In this document: positions 21,359 to 29,897 of the stretch, piece after piece | Numbering within the stretch: position 1 is the stretch's first letter | Layout of the letters: each line of letters begins with the position of its first letter | The notes under the pieces: generated by a model | What the model was told of the DNA's origin: nothing | Databases searched by the model: none | What the model saw: only the letters and a program-made list of their open reading frames with translations | Origin: a virus | Virus record (IMG/VR): IMGVR_UViG_3300035670_000342 | Coordinates: 1 to 47,904 of that record | Direction: 5' to 3' (one strand) | DNA: 47,904 nucleotides | Made by a program: the position numbers and the translations under genes

Positions 21359-21382
21359 TGGCTGACAATGGAGTGGCTTGTT

Positions 21383-21622
21383 ATGCGATTTGACGGAGCA
21401 GAATGTCCACGATGCAAAGGAACTGACTTCCGAGAGGTGGACTGCGGCCAAGACTCTTACGATGACGATATCACATGGACTGACACGATTTGTAACACCT
21501 GTGGGCTACGACACGATGGATGGAATGAGAAATGGTACACAGACATCGAGGAACGCACCGAGTATGAGGCTAACACGCCGTCGCCCGAGGCGCACGGCAC
21601 TGTTAGCCGATTGATGCCATGA
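21383..21622 (+). CDS. Zinc-ribbon small protein (79 aa)
   Basis: Cys-Pro-Arg-Cys near residue 8 and Cys-Asn-Thr-Cys near residue 37 make a zinc ribbon. The rest is acidic, with Trp and Asp. ATG 21383 has GGAG upstream; ATG 21368 has none. It is embedded in the sugar cassette and coupled to the next gene by ATGA. Function unknown. Confidence 0.6.
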   Translation: MRFDGAECPRCKGTDFREVDCGQDSYDDDITWTDTICNTCGLRHDGWNEKWYTDIEERTEYEANTPSPEAHGTVSRLMP

Positions 21623-22557
21623 AAGTCAACGTCATCACCAACACGACGAACGGGAAAGGTCTGCAACGGGACGCCGAGATCATCCGGGAAGCGTTGGTGA
21701 CTGCCGGCATCGAAGTCCGGTTGGCGCATTTCCTGAAACCGCAAGAAGCCGAGCCTGCCGACCTGAACATCTTCTGCGAGGTTATCACGGAAGAACACCT
21801 GAAATTGTCCAAGCGGAACTGGATATTTCCCAATCCCGACTGGTGGATGCCGCACTATGACGCCTTGCTCCCGCAGTTTGAGATGGTGTGTTGCAAGACG
21901 CGGGTGGCGCAACGGTTGTTCGCCAAGAAACATCATTCGGCGGTGTTCACCGGGTTCTGTGCGCGGGCGATGCTGGACAAGACATCCGGCAGGAAACGGA
22001 CGTTTCTGCATTGCCCCGGTGAAAGCATCGTCAAGGGCACGAAAGCCGTTTTGGAAGCGTGGCGGGATTATCAGATTCAGCATCCGTTGACGGTGGTGCG
22101 GGGGTTCCCCACTGTCCGGGCCGAGATGCAACAATACTGGGTGGACGTGGAAAAGATGCTGCCGATCCCGAACGTGGAAGTCTTGGGACGTATCACCGAC
22201 GAAGAATTGACCGCGTTGATGAACTCCAACATTTTCCACCTGTGCCCGTCCGAGACGGAAGGGTTCGGTCATTCCATCCATGAAGCCCTGAACTGCGGGG
22301 CGGTCGTGTGCGCGACGGATATTGCGCCCATGAACGAATGGCACGGCATCGACATCCGGTTACTGATCCCCGCCACGGCCATTCGCCAGCAGCGCATGGC
22401 AATCTGCGGGATGGTGCCACCGGACGGCATCAAGACGGTCGTGGACCGGTGCATGGACTTGGATTCCCGCGAGGTCTGCGCCATATCTGCCGTCGCCCAC
22501 GAGTTTTCGTTGTGGGAACGGATGGCGTTTTACCGGGCGTTGTATCACCTGTTATGA
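21619..22557 (+). CDS. Glycosyltransferase family 4-like (312 aa)
   Basis: The C-terminal half contains Leu-Cys-Pro-Ser-Glu-Thr-Glu-Gly-Phe-Gly-His-Ser-Ile-His-Glu-Ala-Leu, the nucleotide-sugar binding Glu-x7-Glu motif of GT4 enzymes, after Val-Glu-Val-Leu-Gly-Arg-Ile. The N-terminus begins with a Rossmann strand. It probably extends a glycan together with the other sugar genes here. It overlaps the TerL start by 4 bases. Confidence 0.8.
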   Translation: MKVNVITNTTNGKGLQRDAEIIREALVTAGIEVRLAHFLKPQEAEPADLNIFCEVITEEHLKLSKRNWIFPNPDWWMPHYDALLPQFEMVCCKTRVAQRLFAKKHHSAVFTGFCARAMLDKTSGRKRTFLHCPGESIVKGTKAVLEAWRDYQIQHPLTVVRGFPTVRAEMQQYWVDVEKMLPIPNVEVLGRITDEELTALMNSNIFHLCPSETEGFGHSIHEALNCGAVVCATDIAPMNEWHGIDIRLLIPATAIRQQRMAICGMVPPDGIKTVVDRCMDLDSREVCAISAVAHEFSLWERMAFYRALYHLL

Positions 22558-25139
22558 GCGATAAACGCGAGGGGATGATTCGCGGCAAGAGCGGTATCTG
22601 GCTGGATGCCGAGTTGCAGGCGAAAGCCAAGGAACTCGAAGCCAACCCCGAGTTGATGGCGAGTCTGACCCCGCGCATGAACAGTTATTTCAAGCAACTG
22701 CCGTGGCCGAAACAATGGGCGGCATTGCTGTTAAATGGACAGGAAGGGCTATACGGCGGAGCCGCTGGACCGGGGAAAGTAGTTGATAAAGAAGGACTTG
22801 TGTTGACTCCGTTCGGATTCAAGAAGGGCAAGGACTTGAAAGTTGGTGATGCCGTCAACAATCCAGATGGTTCGGTGGCGCGAATCATCCAGATTCACCC
22901 GACCGTTCGACTGCCGGCGTGGTGGGTGCGATTCAGCGACGGTACACAAACAAAGGTTGCCGCCGATCACTTGTGGCTGGCGTGGCGTTCCGGTAAGCGC
23001 AAGAAAGTTTCCAATGGTGGCAAGTTCGGCATGGCGGCAGCGGAGATCGTCGAAACCCGCACGATTAAGGAGTGGGTTGACGAAGCCAACCGACAAGTCG
23101 AATGCGGAATCCGACCGAACTGGCCTTGCATTCCGGTGTGCAGCGAACAACCGTTTAACGTGACGCACCGGTATCCTTCGGTGTTAGACCCCTACGTTTT
23201 GGGCTTATTGATTGGCGACGGTTCGATTGTTGATGCAAATGCACTCACAATCACGACAGCCGATATTGATTTCATGTGCGCCGAACTAGACAGGCGGGGC
23301 CTTGAGTATTCAGTCATCGGCAAGCAGGAAGGCAATCATGCCGTATCTCTGAGGTTTCGCGGCGAGAGCCGCAAGTTGATTGCTGCTGAATTGGAAAAGC
23401 TCAAATTACTGGGAACGTACTCTGACAACAAGTTTATCCCGCGCCAGTTTCTATACGGGTCAATTGAGTCGCGCTACCAACTGTTGCGCGGACTAATGGA
23501 CACGGACGGGCATTGCTGTGAAGAAGATACCGGCTATTGCACGATCAGCAGGCGGTTGGTGAAGGATATAATGTTTCTGATCCAAAGCCTGGGCGGTACA
23601 GCCACTTTATCCGAGAAGAATCCGACCTACACCTACAAGGGCGAAAGACGCAATGGACAGAAGGCGTACACGCTCTACATCAAACACCCCGACCAGACAA
23701 AGCTGTTTTCATTACCACGAAAACTCAAGGTCGCATCGAGCCGCGCCAGTACCCCGATGTACCGGCGGGTTGTGGGAGTGGAGGTTGACGGGGAGATTAT
23801 CGGTAACTGCATCACCGTGTCTCACCCCAACGGTCTGTATCTCACAAACGACTTTATTGTAACGCACAATAGCTCCTACCTACTCATGGCGGCCTTGCAA
23901 TACGCCGATGTACCCGGTTATTCTGCCGTGCTTCTACGTAGAACGTGGGCGCAGCTTTCACAGCCGGGCGGTCTAATCCCAAGATCGCAAGAATGGCTGG
24001 ATGGCACGGGAGCCAAGTGGAGCGAGACGAAGAAGCTCTGGACGTTCCCCTGCAAGGACGGTCCACCAGCGGTACTCCAATTCCTGCACATGGAACACCC
24101 GACTGATATGTATAACCTGAAAGGATTGGAAGCCCAGTTTTTCGGGTGGGATGAGTTGACCGAGTTTGAAGAAGCGATGTATCTGTACGGGTTTTCACGG
24201 CTCCGCAAACCAAGATGCCCGATTCACGATTCCACGCCAAACACGCAGGATTGCGCGTTCTGCCAACGGAACCATAAGTTGATGGCCGTGCCCCTTCGTG
24301 TCCGTGCCGCATCCAACCCCGGCGGCATTGGACATGATTGGGTCAAACAACGGTTTGTCGAACAACCCAACACGCCGGACAGATTCTTCATCCCCGGCAC
24401 CGTGTACGACAATCAGGCCGTGGACGCCGAGAGTTACGTCAAGAGTCTGCATCATCTTCCCATGATTGAACGGAAACGGTTGCTGGACGGGGATTGGAAC
24501 GTGACGGAATCGGGGATGCTGTTTCGGAGAGACTGGTTCAAGGTGATCGACACCGCACCGGCCAACCTCGCTTGTGTGCGAGCATGGGACTTGGCGGCGA
24601 GTGCCGTGAAGAAAGGGCGCGACCCCGACTATACGGTGGGAGCCAAGCTGGGGATTGACGGGAACGGTATTGTGGTCGTGTTGGACTTGAAGATCATGCG
24701 GGACACGCCGTTGAACGTGGAGATGCTGGTAAGAGAGACAGCCGAGCGGGACGGGATTGAAGTGCCAATCTACATCGAACAAGAACCGGGTGCTTCCGGC
24801 AAGAGTTTGATGGAGCATTATCAAAGGAACGTCTTGCGGGGATTCGTGTTCAGCTTCGACCGGAACACCGGCAGCAAAGCGGCCAGAGCAAAACCGTGGA
24901 GCGCCTACGCCGAGGCGGGTCACGTGTGTATGCTGCGGAGAGACTGGAACACGCCGTTTCTGGAGCAACACGAGATGTTTAGCGGCAAAGCGGACGGCCC
25001 GCATGACGACATCGTGGACGCCTGTTCGCTGGCGTTCGCCCAACTGAAACAACCGATTGCAAGGCGTGAAAGTTTTTACAGCGATGATCTGAACGACTTG
25101 GACGCAATCGAACGGGAACTGGCAAGCACTTGGGGATGA
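22554..25139 (+). CDS. terL: Terminase large subunit with intein (861-aa precursor, 497 aa spliced)
   Basis: Host-protein parts are residues 1-75 and 440-861. The Walker A loop Gly-Gly-Ala-Ala-Gly-Pro-Gly-Lys is cut by the intein directly after Lys75; splicing restores Lys-Ser-Ser. Walker B is Phe-Phe-Gly-Trp-Asp-Glu (Asp169/Glu170 in the spliced protein). The RNase H-like nuclease shows Arg-Ala-Trp-Asp-Leu-Ala-Ala and His-Asp-Asp-Ile-Val-Asp-Ala. TerL pumps DNA through the portal and cuts it. ATG 22554 overlaps the previous stop. Confidence 0.92.
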   Translation: MSDKREGMIRGKSGIWLDAELQAKAKELEANPELMASLTPRMNSYFKQLPWPKQWAALLLNGQEGLYGGAAGPGKVVDKEGLVLTPFGFKKGKDLKVGDAVNNPDGSVARIIQIHPTVRLPAWWVRFSDGTQTKVAADHLWLAWRSGKRKKVSNGGKFGMAAAEIVETRTIKEWVDEANRQVECGIRPNWPCIPVCSEQPFNVTHRYPSVLDPYVLGLLIGDGSIVDANALTITTADIDFMCAELDRRGLEYSVIGKQEGNHAVSLRFRGESRKLIAAELEKLKLLGTYSDNKFIPRQFLYGSIESRYQLLRGLMDTDGHCCEEDTGYCTISRRLVKDIMFLIQSLGGTATLSEKNPTYTYKGERRNGQKAYTLYIKHPDQTKLFSLPRKLKVASSRASTPMYRRVVGVEVDGEIIGNCITVSHPNGLYLTNDFIVTHNSSYLLMAALQYADVPGYSAVLLRRTWAQLSQPGGLIPRSQEWLDGTGAKWSETKKLWTFPCKDGPPAVLQFLHMEHPTDMYNLKGLEAQFFGWDELTEFEEAMYLYGFSRLRKPRCPIHDSTPNTQDCAFCQRNHKLMAVPLRVRAASNPGGIGHDWVKQRFVEQPNTPDRFFIPGTVYDNQAVDAESYVKSLHHLPMIERKRLLDGDWNVTESGMLFRRDWFKVIDTAPANLACVRAWDLAASAVKKGRDPDYTVGAKLGIDGNGIVVVLDLKIMRDTPLNVEMLVRETAERDGIEVPIYIEQEPGASGKSLMEHYQRNVLRGFVFSFDRNTGSKAARAKPWSAYAEAGHVCMLRRDWNTPFLEQHEMFSGKADGPHDDIVDACSLAFAQLKQPIARRESFYSDDLNDLDAIERELASTWG
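22779..23870 (+). mobile_element. Class 3-type intein with LAGLIDADG endonuclease (364 aa)
   Basis: The insert runs from Val1 to Asn364 (ending Val-Thr-His-Asn) and is followed by extein Ser. Position 1 is Val, so there is no N-terminal nucleophile. The class 3 Trp/Cys/Thr set is visible: Trp66 two residues after the block B His64, Cys344 in block F and Thr362 before the penultimate His. Block A shows Leu-Val-Leu-Thr-Pro-Phe-Gly and Lys-Val-Gly-Asp. Two LAGLIDADG motifs (about 139-149 and 235-245) mark a homing endonuclease. Confidence 0.85.
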
Positions 25140-25140
25140 C

Positions 25141-25914
25141 ATGAAAGTTACCATTGGAATACCGACCTACAACCGGGCTGAATTATGGCGAAAAGGCAAG
25201 CTATGGGACAGTCTCATGGACCAAAGCATTCTGCCCGATGAAGTCGTGATCGTGGATGACAACTCCAGCGATGAGACGGTGGAAGTCTTGTCCCAATTTG
25301 AGAAACCGTTTCCCGTGAGAGTGTTCAAGACGAACCTACCCAAGACCGGCAAGCACAACGATTCAGCGTTTGCCGATAACGTGATTTTCAAGGAGTCCAC
25401 CGGGGATTGGCTGTTGCACGTGGATGATGACGGGTGGATAGATTACCGGGCGGTGGAGACGATACACAAGCTGTCGGCCTTGGGAGAGACGGCGTGGTAC
25501 GGGAACATCTATTACGTCGATGCCGAGACAATGGAAGTCTTGGACAAGGATATCCGGCTGTCGATGGGCAAGATCACCGAGGACTACGCTTGGGGCGCGT
25601 TGTGGGCGGCTCCGTTGCCCCTGTTACGGCGCATTGGCGGGCATGAGGAACGCTGGATAGGCAAGTTAGGGTGCGATGCACGGCTTGGCACACGAATCGC
25701 CAGGATGGGCGTCAGACAGGCGTTCTATACGGGACCGGAGTTCCGGTTCTATCATTTCGGGCTGACCACGTGGCAATGGTACAACAAGACCAACCGGAAA
25801 GGTGAGGTTTACAAGCACTGGGTCGTACCGCAGCACGGCCAGATCGAAAGCCGACCTATCGTGAACGGCGGGGAGAAGTATTGGGCGCGGCTGACGGAGT
25901 ACGTCGAGGCTTAA
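25141..25914 (+). CDS. Glycosyltransferase family 2 (257 aa)
   Basis: The start Val-Thr-Ile-Gly-Ile-Pro-Thr-Tyr-Asn-Arg, then Val-Ile-Val-Asp-Asp-Asn-Ser-Ser-Asp and Leu-His-Val-Asp-Asp-Asp-Gly (the metal-binding DxD) are textbook GT2 signatures. It adds a sugar from a nucleotide donor. It directly follows terL and completes the set of sugar genes around it. Its end overlaps a convergent leftward gene by 4 bases. Confidence 0.88.
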   Translation: MKVTIGIPTYNRAELWRKGKLWDSLMDQSILPDEVVIVDDNSSDETVEVLSQFEKPFPVRVFKTNLPKTGKHNDSAFADNVIFKESTGDWLLHVDDDGWIDYRAVETIHKLSALGETAWYGNIYYVDAETMEVLDKDIRLSMGKITEDYAWGALWAAPLPLLRRIGGHEERWIGKLGCDARLGTRIARMGVRQAFYTGPEFRFYHFGLTTWQWYNKTNRKGEVYKHWVVPQHGQIESRPIVNGGEKYWARLTEYVEA

Positions 25915-26111
25915 GCCTTCACAGCCATTCGATTGAGTTCAGCGATAATGTTATCCTCAAACTCATCGAGATAGGCTGCTGTGTGGAGACATTGGAAGCA
26001 CTTGCAAAATCCTATTTCATGCCCAAGCAGCTCTCTGGCAAGTCGCAGATGATACTCGGTATCTTCAACCTCTAGGTGGGTTTCGTCATCCCACGTGAAG
26101 TGTTTCGCCAT
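25911..26111 (-). CDS. Small acidic protein of unknown function (66 aa)
   Basis: A leftward frame coupled to the preceding HTH gene by TAATG. It has a Cys-Lys-Cys-Phe-Gln-Cys motif in the middle and is acidic, with Glu and His. It forms a two-gene leftward unit inside the rightward arm, as regulatory pairs often do. Confidence 0.55.
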   Translation of the reverse strand: MAKHFTWDDETHLEVEDTEYHLRLARELLGHEIGFCKCFQCLHTAAYLDEFEDNIIAELNRMAVKA

Positions 26112-26302
26112 TACTCATCATCCCTTCCGCGCTTGGGGCACACTTCGCTGATCGCTTCAATCTGTTCTTCCGTCCACATCCAATCCTCGCGCCTGCCGAA
26201 CTTGGCAACCTTGAGGCCAATCATCTGCGCCACGCTTTTGACATAGCGCGGTGTCACACCAACCCGCTCGGCAACCTGCCCGGTCGAATACAGTTTGTCC
26301 AT
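26111..26302 (-). CDS. Small helix-turn-helix protein (63 aa), predicted leaderless
   Basis: Tyr-Ser-Thr-Gly-Gln-Val-Ala-Glu-Arg-Val-Gly-Val-Thr-Pro-Arg-Tyr-Val at residues 5-21 is a MerR/excisionase-type winged helix start. The remainder is short and charged. It has no ribosome binding site; its promoter is set so that transcription starts at the ATG. It is divergent from the capsid gene and close to operator site 3, so it may be the regulator or excisionase that acts there. Confidence 0.7.
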   Translation of the reverse strand: MDKLYSTGQVAERVGVTPRYVKSVAQMIGLKVAKFGRREDWMWTEEQIEAISEVCPKRGRDDE

Positions 26303-26308
26303 GCACGA

Positions 26309-26337
26309 ATCGTACCAGTACCAAACCAGTTTGTCAA
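26309..26337 (-). promoter_or_regulatory. Leftward promoter of the HTH gene
   Basis: TTGACA (26337-26332), 17 bp and TACGAT (26314-26309) on the minus strand, followed after 6 nt by the ATG at 26302. The -35 to start distance is 29 nt, as in the other predicted leaderless genes. Confidence 0.7.
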
Positions 26338-26360
26338 TTACAACCGATGCGTGTATTGGG

Positions 26361-26381
26361 TGTATTGACAATGTAAATACA
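26361..26381. promoter_or_regulatory. 21-bp palindromic operator, site 3
   Basis: Half-sites TGTATTGACA and TGTAAATACA flank a central A. A partial copy TGTATTGGG precedes it. It lies between the divergent HTH gene and the protease-capsid gene. TTGACA within it could act as a -35, but the matching -10 is poor. Confidence 0.65.
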
Positions 26382-26395
26382 TAGGAGAGCTACGC

Positions 26396-28531
26396 ATGGC
26401 AGACAACAAGCATTTTACGGCTGAGATTGCGGAGCGATTCGCGTTCGGCGCTGGTATTTCCGAGCGGCTGGACAAGGAGAAGGGGATCGTTCGTGATGTT
26501 GTCCTTTTTGCCCCCAAGATTGAGGACGGCGTTTTCGTGTCGGAATCCGGGCGAATGTATGCGCCTGAGTTCATTGGCAACGCCGCGCCTGCGCTTGAGG
26601 GCGCTTTATCGTTTCCCAAACACCCCGCCCGCAATAACGGCGGTTGGGAAGAAAGGGATGTGCGCGAAGCACTGGGCCGGATTCGGCGGGTGCGCGTGGA
26701 CGGGAACAAGATTATCGGTGATTTCCATGTTCGGAAGGCGAAACGGGATGACGTGTTCGACCTGATCGAAGAAGCATGGGACACCATCGGTTTTTCACTG
26801 TTTGGCGATGGCATCGGATACCGGGACGCCAAGGGGCGCAAGGTTCTAACCGGCTTTGACCCTGACGTGAAGCGGAAACCCACCGCCGATTTGGTGGATT
26901 GCGGAGCGGCTACGACCAACGTGTTTGAGTCTGCCCCGCGTGAACTCAAACAAACCTCCGAGGAGAAAGTCATGGAGAAACAAGAAGTTGTGCAGATTAC
27001 CGACGCCGACAAGGACAAGTTGAAGGCCGAGGTGATGGAATCGCTCAAGCCGCAGCTTGACCGAGTTGCCGCTCTGGAATCAGAGAACGCCCGTTTGAAC
27101 CGCGAGGGGATCGTCCGTCAGAAATTGGCGGAATCTGCCTTGCCCGAAAAATACGTCACCAACGGTCTGCGTGAGCAGTTGATGACTTGCGATGAAGCCA
27201 AGATCACCGACTTCATCAAGGAACACAAAGAGGCGGTTGCCAACTCAATCCCAGTCGTCAAAGACATGGGCGCTGGCAGCGGAGCCGGGGAAAAGAAAGA
27301 AATGACGAAATCCATCGTGGAAGTGGCCGGGCACCGTGGCCTCAAGGAAGTGGTGCGTGAAGTGGCAGGCGGTCAGGGATTCGGTCGGGACCGCGACAAG
27401 GACCAGGCGTTTGTGAAGAAGTGGAACGCCGAGATTGCGGAATCGTTGACCGACATCAAGAACACCGACCCGCAGATCAAGAAACTCCGCGCCAAGCTCG
27501 TTGAGCAATTCAGCGGCACCGGCTTGCGGAACCTGTTTGCCGAGTGCTACGGCATCCTGCCGACCACCGAGGCGGACATCCGTGACACCATCCGTGAAAC
27601 CGCCGTGGACAGCACCGGCTTTGCCGTTGTGACCAGCGGGTTGCTCGGGATGAGCATGATTGAGGCGTACCAGTTGGTGGCCGCGCAGTCCGTGGCCGAG
27701 CAGTTGACCACGCCCTACCGCACCAGCAAGGCGACCGAACAGATCGCCGGGCTCACCGCCCCGTCCGGCAGCGCAGCCGTCTCGGAAGGCGCAGCGTATC
27801 CCGATGTGGCGATTGACGACAAGTACGTGACCTTGCAACAGATCACCAAGCGCGGTGGTGCCGTCAAGATCACCCGCGAAGCGGTGCTGTACGACATGAC
27901 CGGCCAGTTGCTCATGCGGGCCAATCGCATTGCCGAGAAGGAAGCCTACGAGGAAGAAAAGGCGGGCGTGCATGGCATCGTGGACGCCGCGAACTTCCGT
28001 TGCTGGTATCCGTCCGGCGTGATGACGACCCTGTGGGATGAAACCAACATGGTCGGCGCGAATGCCTTGGCGGATTACACCGACTTGGAAGGTGCCGCGC
28101 TCAAGTTGCTCGCGCAGTTGGACGAGAACGGCGACCGCATCGAGAACGCCGAGAATCCGTTTGAGATCCTGGTCCCGCAAGCGTTGATGTTCACCGCCCG
28201 CAAGATCGTGGGTGGCGACCTGAACGAAACCAATCCGGCGGCGGCGAACAACATTCGCGGCCCGAATCCGTGGGCAGCGACTCGCGTGTACGTGAGCAAG
28301 CACCTGGATTCGCTCTCCCCGACGACTTGGTATATGTCGGGTGCCGGCGGCTTCAAGCGCCAGTATCTCAAGAAAATCACGATCCCGTTTGAGGTCGTGC
28401 AGATTCCGGCGGCGGAAGTCAATGCGGTTACGCAGGACATCATCGGCGGCGTCCGTGTCGCGTGGGCCACGAAGGTTCAAGCCATCGACCGGAAGTACGT
28501 CATCAAGAGCATCAGCGCGGCGTTGAGCTAA
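26396..28531 (+). CDS. Fused prohead protease, scaffold and major capsid protein (711 aa)
   Basis: Residues 1-185 look like a prohead protease (Ser-Phe-Pro-Lys-His-Pro near 62-67, then Phe-His-Val and Ile-Gly-Phe-Ser). Residues about 190-300 are a Glu/Lys-rich coiled coil typical of a scaffold. The remainder matches an HK97-type capsid protein (Thr-Ser-Lys-Ala-Thr-Glu-Gln-Ile-Ala-Gly, then Gly-Ala-Ala-Tyr-Pro). Proteolysis would free the capsid part. Internal ATGs with ribosome binding sites (26972 and 27301) could give nested scaffold and capsid products. The ribosome binding site is GGAGAG. Confidence 0.8.
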   Translation: MADNKHFTAEIAERFAFGAGISERLDKEKGIVRDVVLFAPKIEDGVFVSESGRMYAPEFIGNAAPALEGALSFPKHPARNNGGWEERDVREALGRIRRVRVDGNKIIGDFHVRKAKRDDVFDLIEEAWDTIGFSLFGDGIGYRDAKGRKVLTGFDPDVKRKPTADLVDCGAATTNVFESAPRELKQTSEEKVMEKQEVVQITDADKDKLKAEVMESLKPQLDRVAALESENARLNREGIVRQKLAESALPEKYVTNGLREQLMTCDEAKITDFIKEHKEAVANSIPVVKDMGAGSGAGEKKEMTKSIVEVAGHRGLKEVVREVAGGQGFGRDRDKDQAFVKKWNAEIAESLTDIKNTDPQIKKLRAKLVEQFSGTGLRNLFAECYGILPTTEADIRDTIRETAVDSTGFAVVTSGLLGMSMIEAYQLVAAQSVAEQLTTPYRTSKATEQIAGLTAPSGSAAVSEGAAYPDVAIDDKYVTLQQITKRGGAVKITREAVLYDMTGQLLMRANRIAEKEAYEEEKAGVHGIVDAANFRCWYPSGVMTTLWDETNMVGANALADYTDLEGAALKLLAQLDENGDRIENAENPFEILVPQALMFTARKIVGGDLNETNPAAANNIRGPNPWAATRVYVSKHLDSLSPTTWYMSGAGGFKRQYLKKITIPFEVVQIPAAEVNAVTQDIIGGVRVAWATKVQAIDRKYVIKSISAALS

Positions 28532-28552
28532 TGCGCTTGGGGTGAGTTGTAA

Positions 28553-28585
28553 GGGGTGCCCGTGGCAGGGGTTGGCGGGCACCCC
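28553..28585 (+). terminator. Strong hairpin after the capsid gene
   Basis: GGGGTGCCCG and CGGGCACCCC form a perfect 10-bp stem with a 13-nt loop. There is no T tract, so it may be a processing or stability element that raises capsid mRNA rather than a full terminator. Confidence 0.55.
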
Positions 28586-28608
28586 AACCCCGCAACAACC
28601 GAGGCGAC

Positions 28609-28899
28609 ATGGCGAACTACGCAGATGACCGGGCAGAAAAGTTACGGCTCCGGCTGGAGAAGTTGGATGAGCTTATCGACAAGCTCACCGACCGGCTGGT
28701 GGACGTTACGGATGCCCATGTCATTGACACGGGGGCCGATTCTGCGCGGCACGCCGGGTCGCAACGGTTAAAACTTCTGCAAGAGGAACGGAAAGAAATC
28801 CTCAAGCAGATTGCCGAGATACCCTTTGACGGCGTGTATCCTGTCGCCATCGGGTATGACGTTTTGGGCAGCGACATCGGAGAGGCGGTGCTTTCCTAA
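28609..28899 (+). CDS. Coiled-coil protein between capsid and connector genes (96 aa)
   Basis: Residues 5-65 are helical, with Leu/Asp/Lys heptads. The C-terminus is beta-like and acidic. The position suggests a head completion or adaptor role, but no motif shows it. It is coupled to the next gene by TAATG. Confidence 0.6.
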   Translation: MANYADDRAEKLRLRLEKLDELIDKLTDRLVDVTDAHVIDTGADSARHAGSQRLKLLQEERKEILKQIAEIPFDGVYPVAIGYDVLGSDIGEAVLS

Positions 28900-29354
28900 T
28901 GTCAGCCATCAAGGAAAACCGCCTGAACGCCGTGGTGACGCAGATCGCGGCGATTGTGGATGAATCCAGCGTGACCGTGTTCAACACCGTCAAGCGCGGG
29001 GAGTTGCTGCCGCAATCCATCCCCACTGGCGAACTGCCCGCGTGTTACGTCACCGAAGGCAATGAGCGACCGTTGACGGGGGAATGGGAAGAAACGGTTG
29101 CCGTGGCGTTGCCCGTCTATTGCACGTTGATCGGGAAAGAATCGGAAGTGACGGCAATCCGCACCGAGTTGGTGGAGTTGGAGAGCCGGTTGAAAAAGAA
29201 GCTGGAACAGAACGACCTCGGGCTGGCGCAGGGGAAGTTGAAGTGGATTGGCACGGACACGCCCATCGGGAACCAGAGTTTGCCGATTGGGAGCGTGATG
29301 GTGGCGTTCATGGACACCTACGCTTACCAGAGGACCGACCCGTACCTGAGTTGA
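28899..29354 (+). CDS. Putative tail terminator / head-tail connector (151 aa)
   Basis: Size, position between head genes and the Mu G-like protein, and the alternation of beta strands with Val-Tyr-Cys-Thr-Leu and the ending Gly-Ser-Val-Met-Val-Ala-Phe-Met-Asp-Thr-Tyr fit tail terminator proteins that cap the tail tube. Assignment rests mostly on synteny. Confidence 0.55.
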   Translation: MSAIKENRLNAVVTQIAAIVDESSVTVFNTVKRGELLPQSIPTGELPACYVTEGNERPLTGEWEETVAVALPVYCTLIGKESEVTAIRTELVELESRLKKKLEQNDLGLAQGKLKWIGTDTPIGNQSLPIGSVMVAFMDTYAYQRTDPYLS

Positions 29355-29355
29355 A

Positions 29356-29883
29356 ATGGACGTAGCCAGAAAAATCATAGCGCGAGAAGGTCAGGCATTG
29401 GTGAGCCAGTCCGGGCGCATCATTGCCAGCGACATCAAGCGCATCATCTACGAGGAACAAGAGTTCCCCGGTGATGAAGTGTTTCACGGCACGCCGACCA
29501 AGAAAGTCCGGCCATTGACGTTGACGCGGCAGCGGGTGAAACAGGCGAAAGGGTATCCGAGCACCCCCCGCATCAAGACGGGCGGGCTGGTGGGCGGTAT
29601 ACAGGCCACGGTGGGGCCGAAGCCATTAACATCCACCATCGGACCGTCCATATCTTCACTGGTGCCGGCGCTGGGACAACAGCGCGGAACTGGTGAGCCG
29701 TGGACGGATGAATTTGGGCAGCGGGTCAACCAGGACGGGAAACACCCGACCCCGGCGCGACCCTTCATCGGAATTTCAGACGTTGCGTTGTCGAACATTG
29801 AATCTGCTGTTCGGGCAGCAGAGCAACGCATCGTGGCGAGTCTGGACAAGATTACACTCTCGCCAATCACACTGAACGCATAG
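29356..29883 (+). CDS. Virion morphogenesis protein, Mu G / HK97 gp10-like (175 aa)
   Basis: An N-terminal helix, a Thr-Gly-Gly-Leu-Val-Gly-Gly stretch in the centre and Pro-Ala-Arg-Pro-Phe-Ile-Gly-Ile-Ser-Asp near residue 138 form the usual pattern of this connector/tail completion family. It sits directly before the tail tube gene, as expected. Confidence 0.7.
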   Translation: MDVARKIIAREGQALVSQSGRIIASDIKRIIYEEQEFPGDEVFHGTPTKKVRPLTLTRQRVKQAKGYPSTPRIKTGGLVGGIQATVGPKPLTSTIGPSISSLVPALGQQRGTGEPWTDEFGQRVNQDGKHPTPARPFIGISDVALSNIESAVRAAEQRIVASLDKITLSPITLNA

Positions 29884-29897
29884 GAGACAGTAAGCAA

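Noticed and set aside
27245-28582. 445-codon leftward open frame inside the capsid gene
   Set aside because: It is the antisense shadow of the high-GC capsid coding sequence, with a His/Gly/Arg-rich unnatural composition and no start signal.
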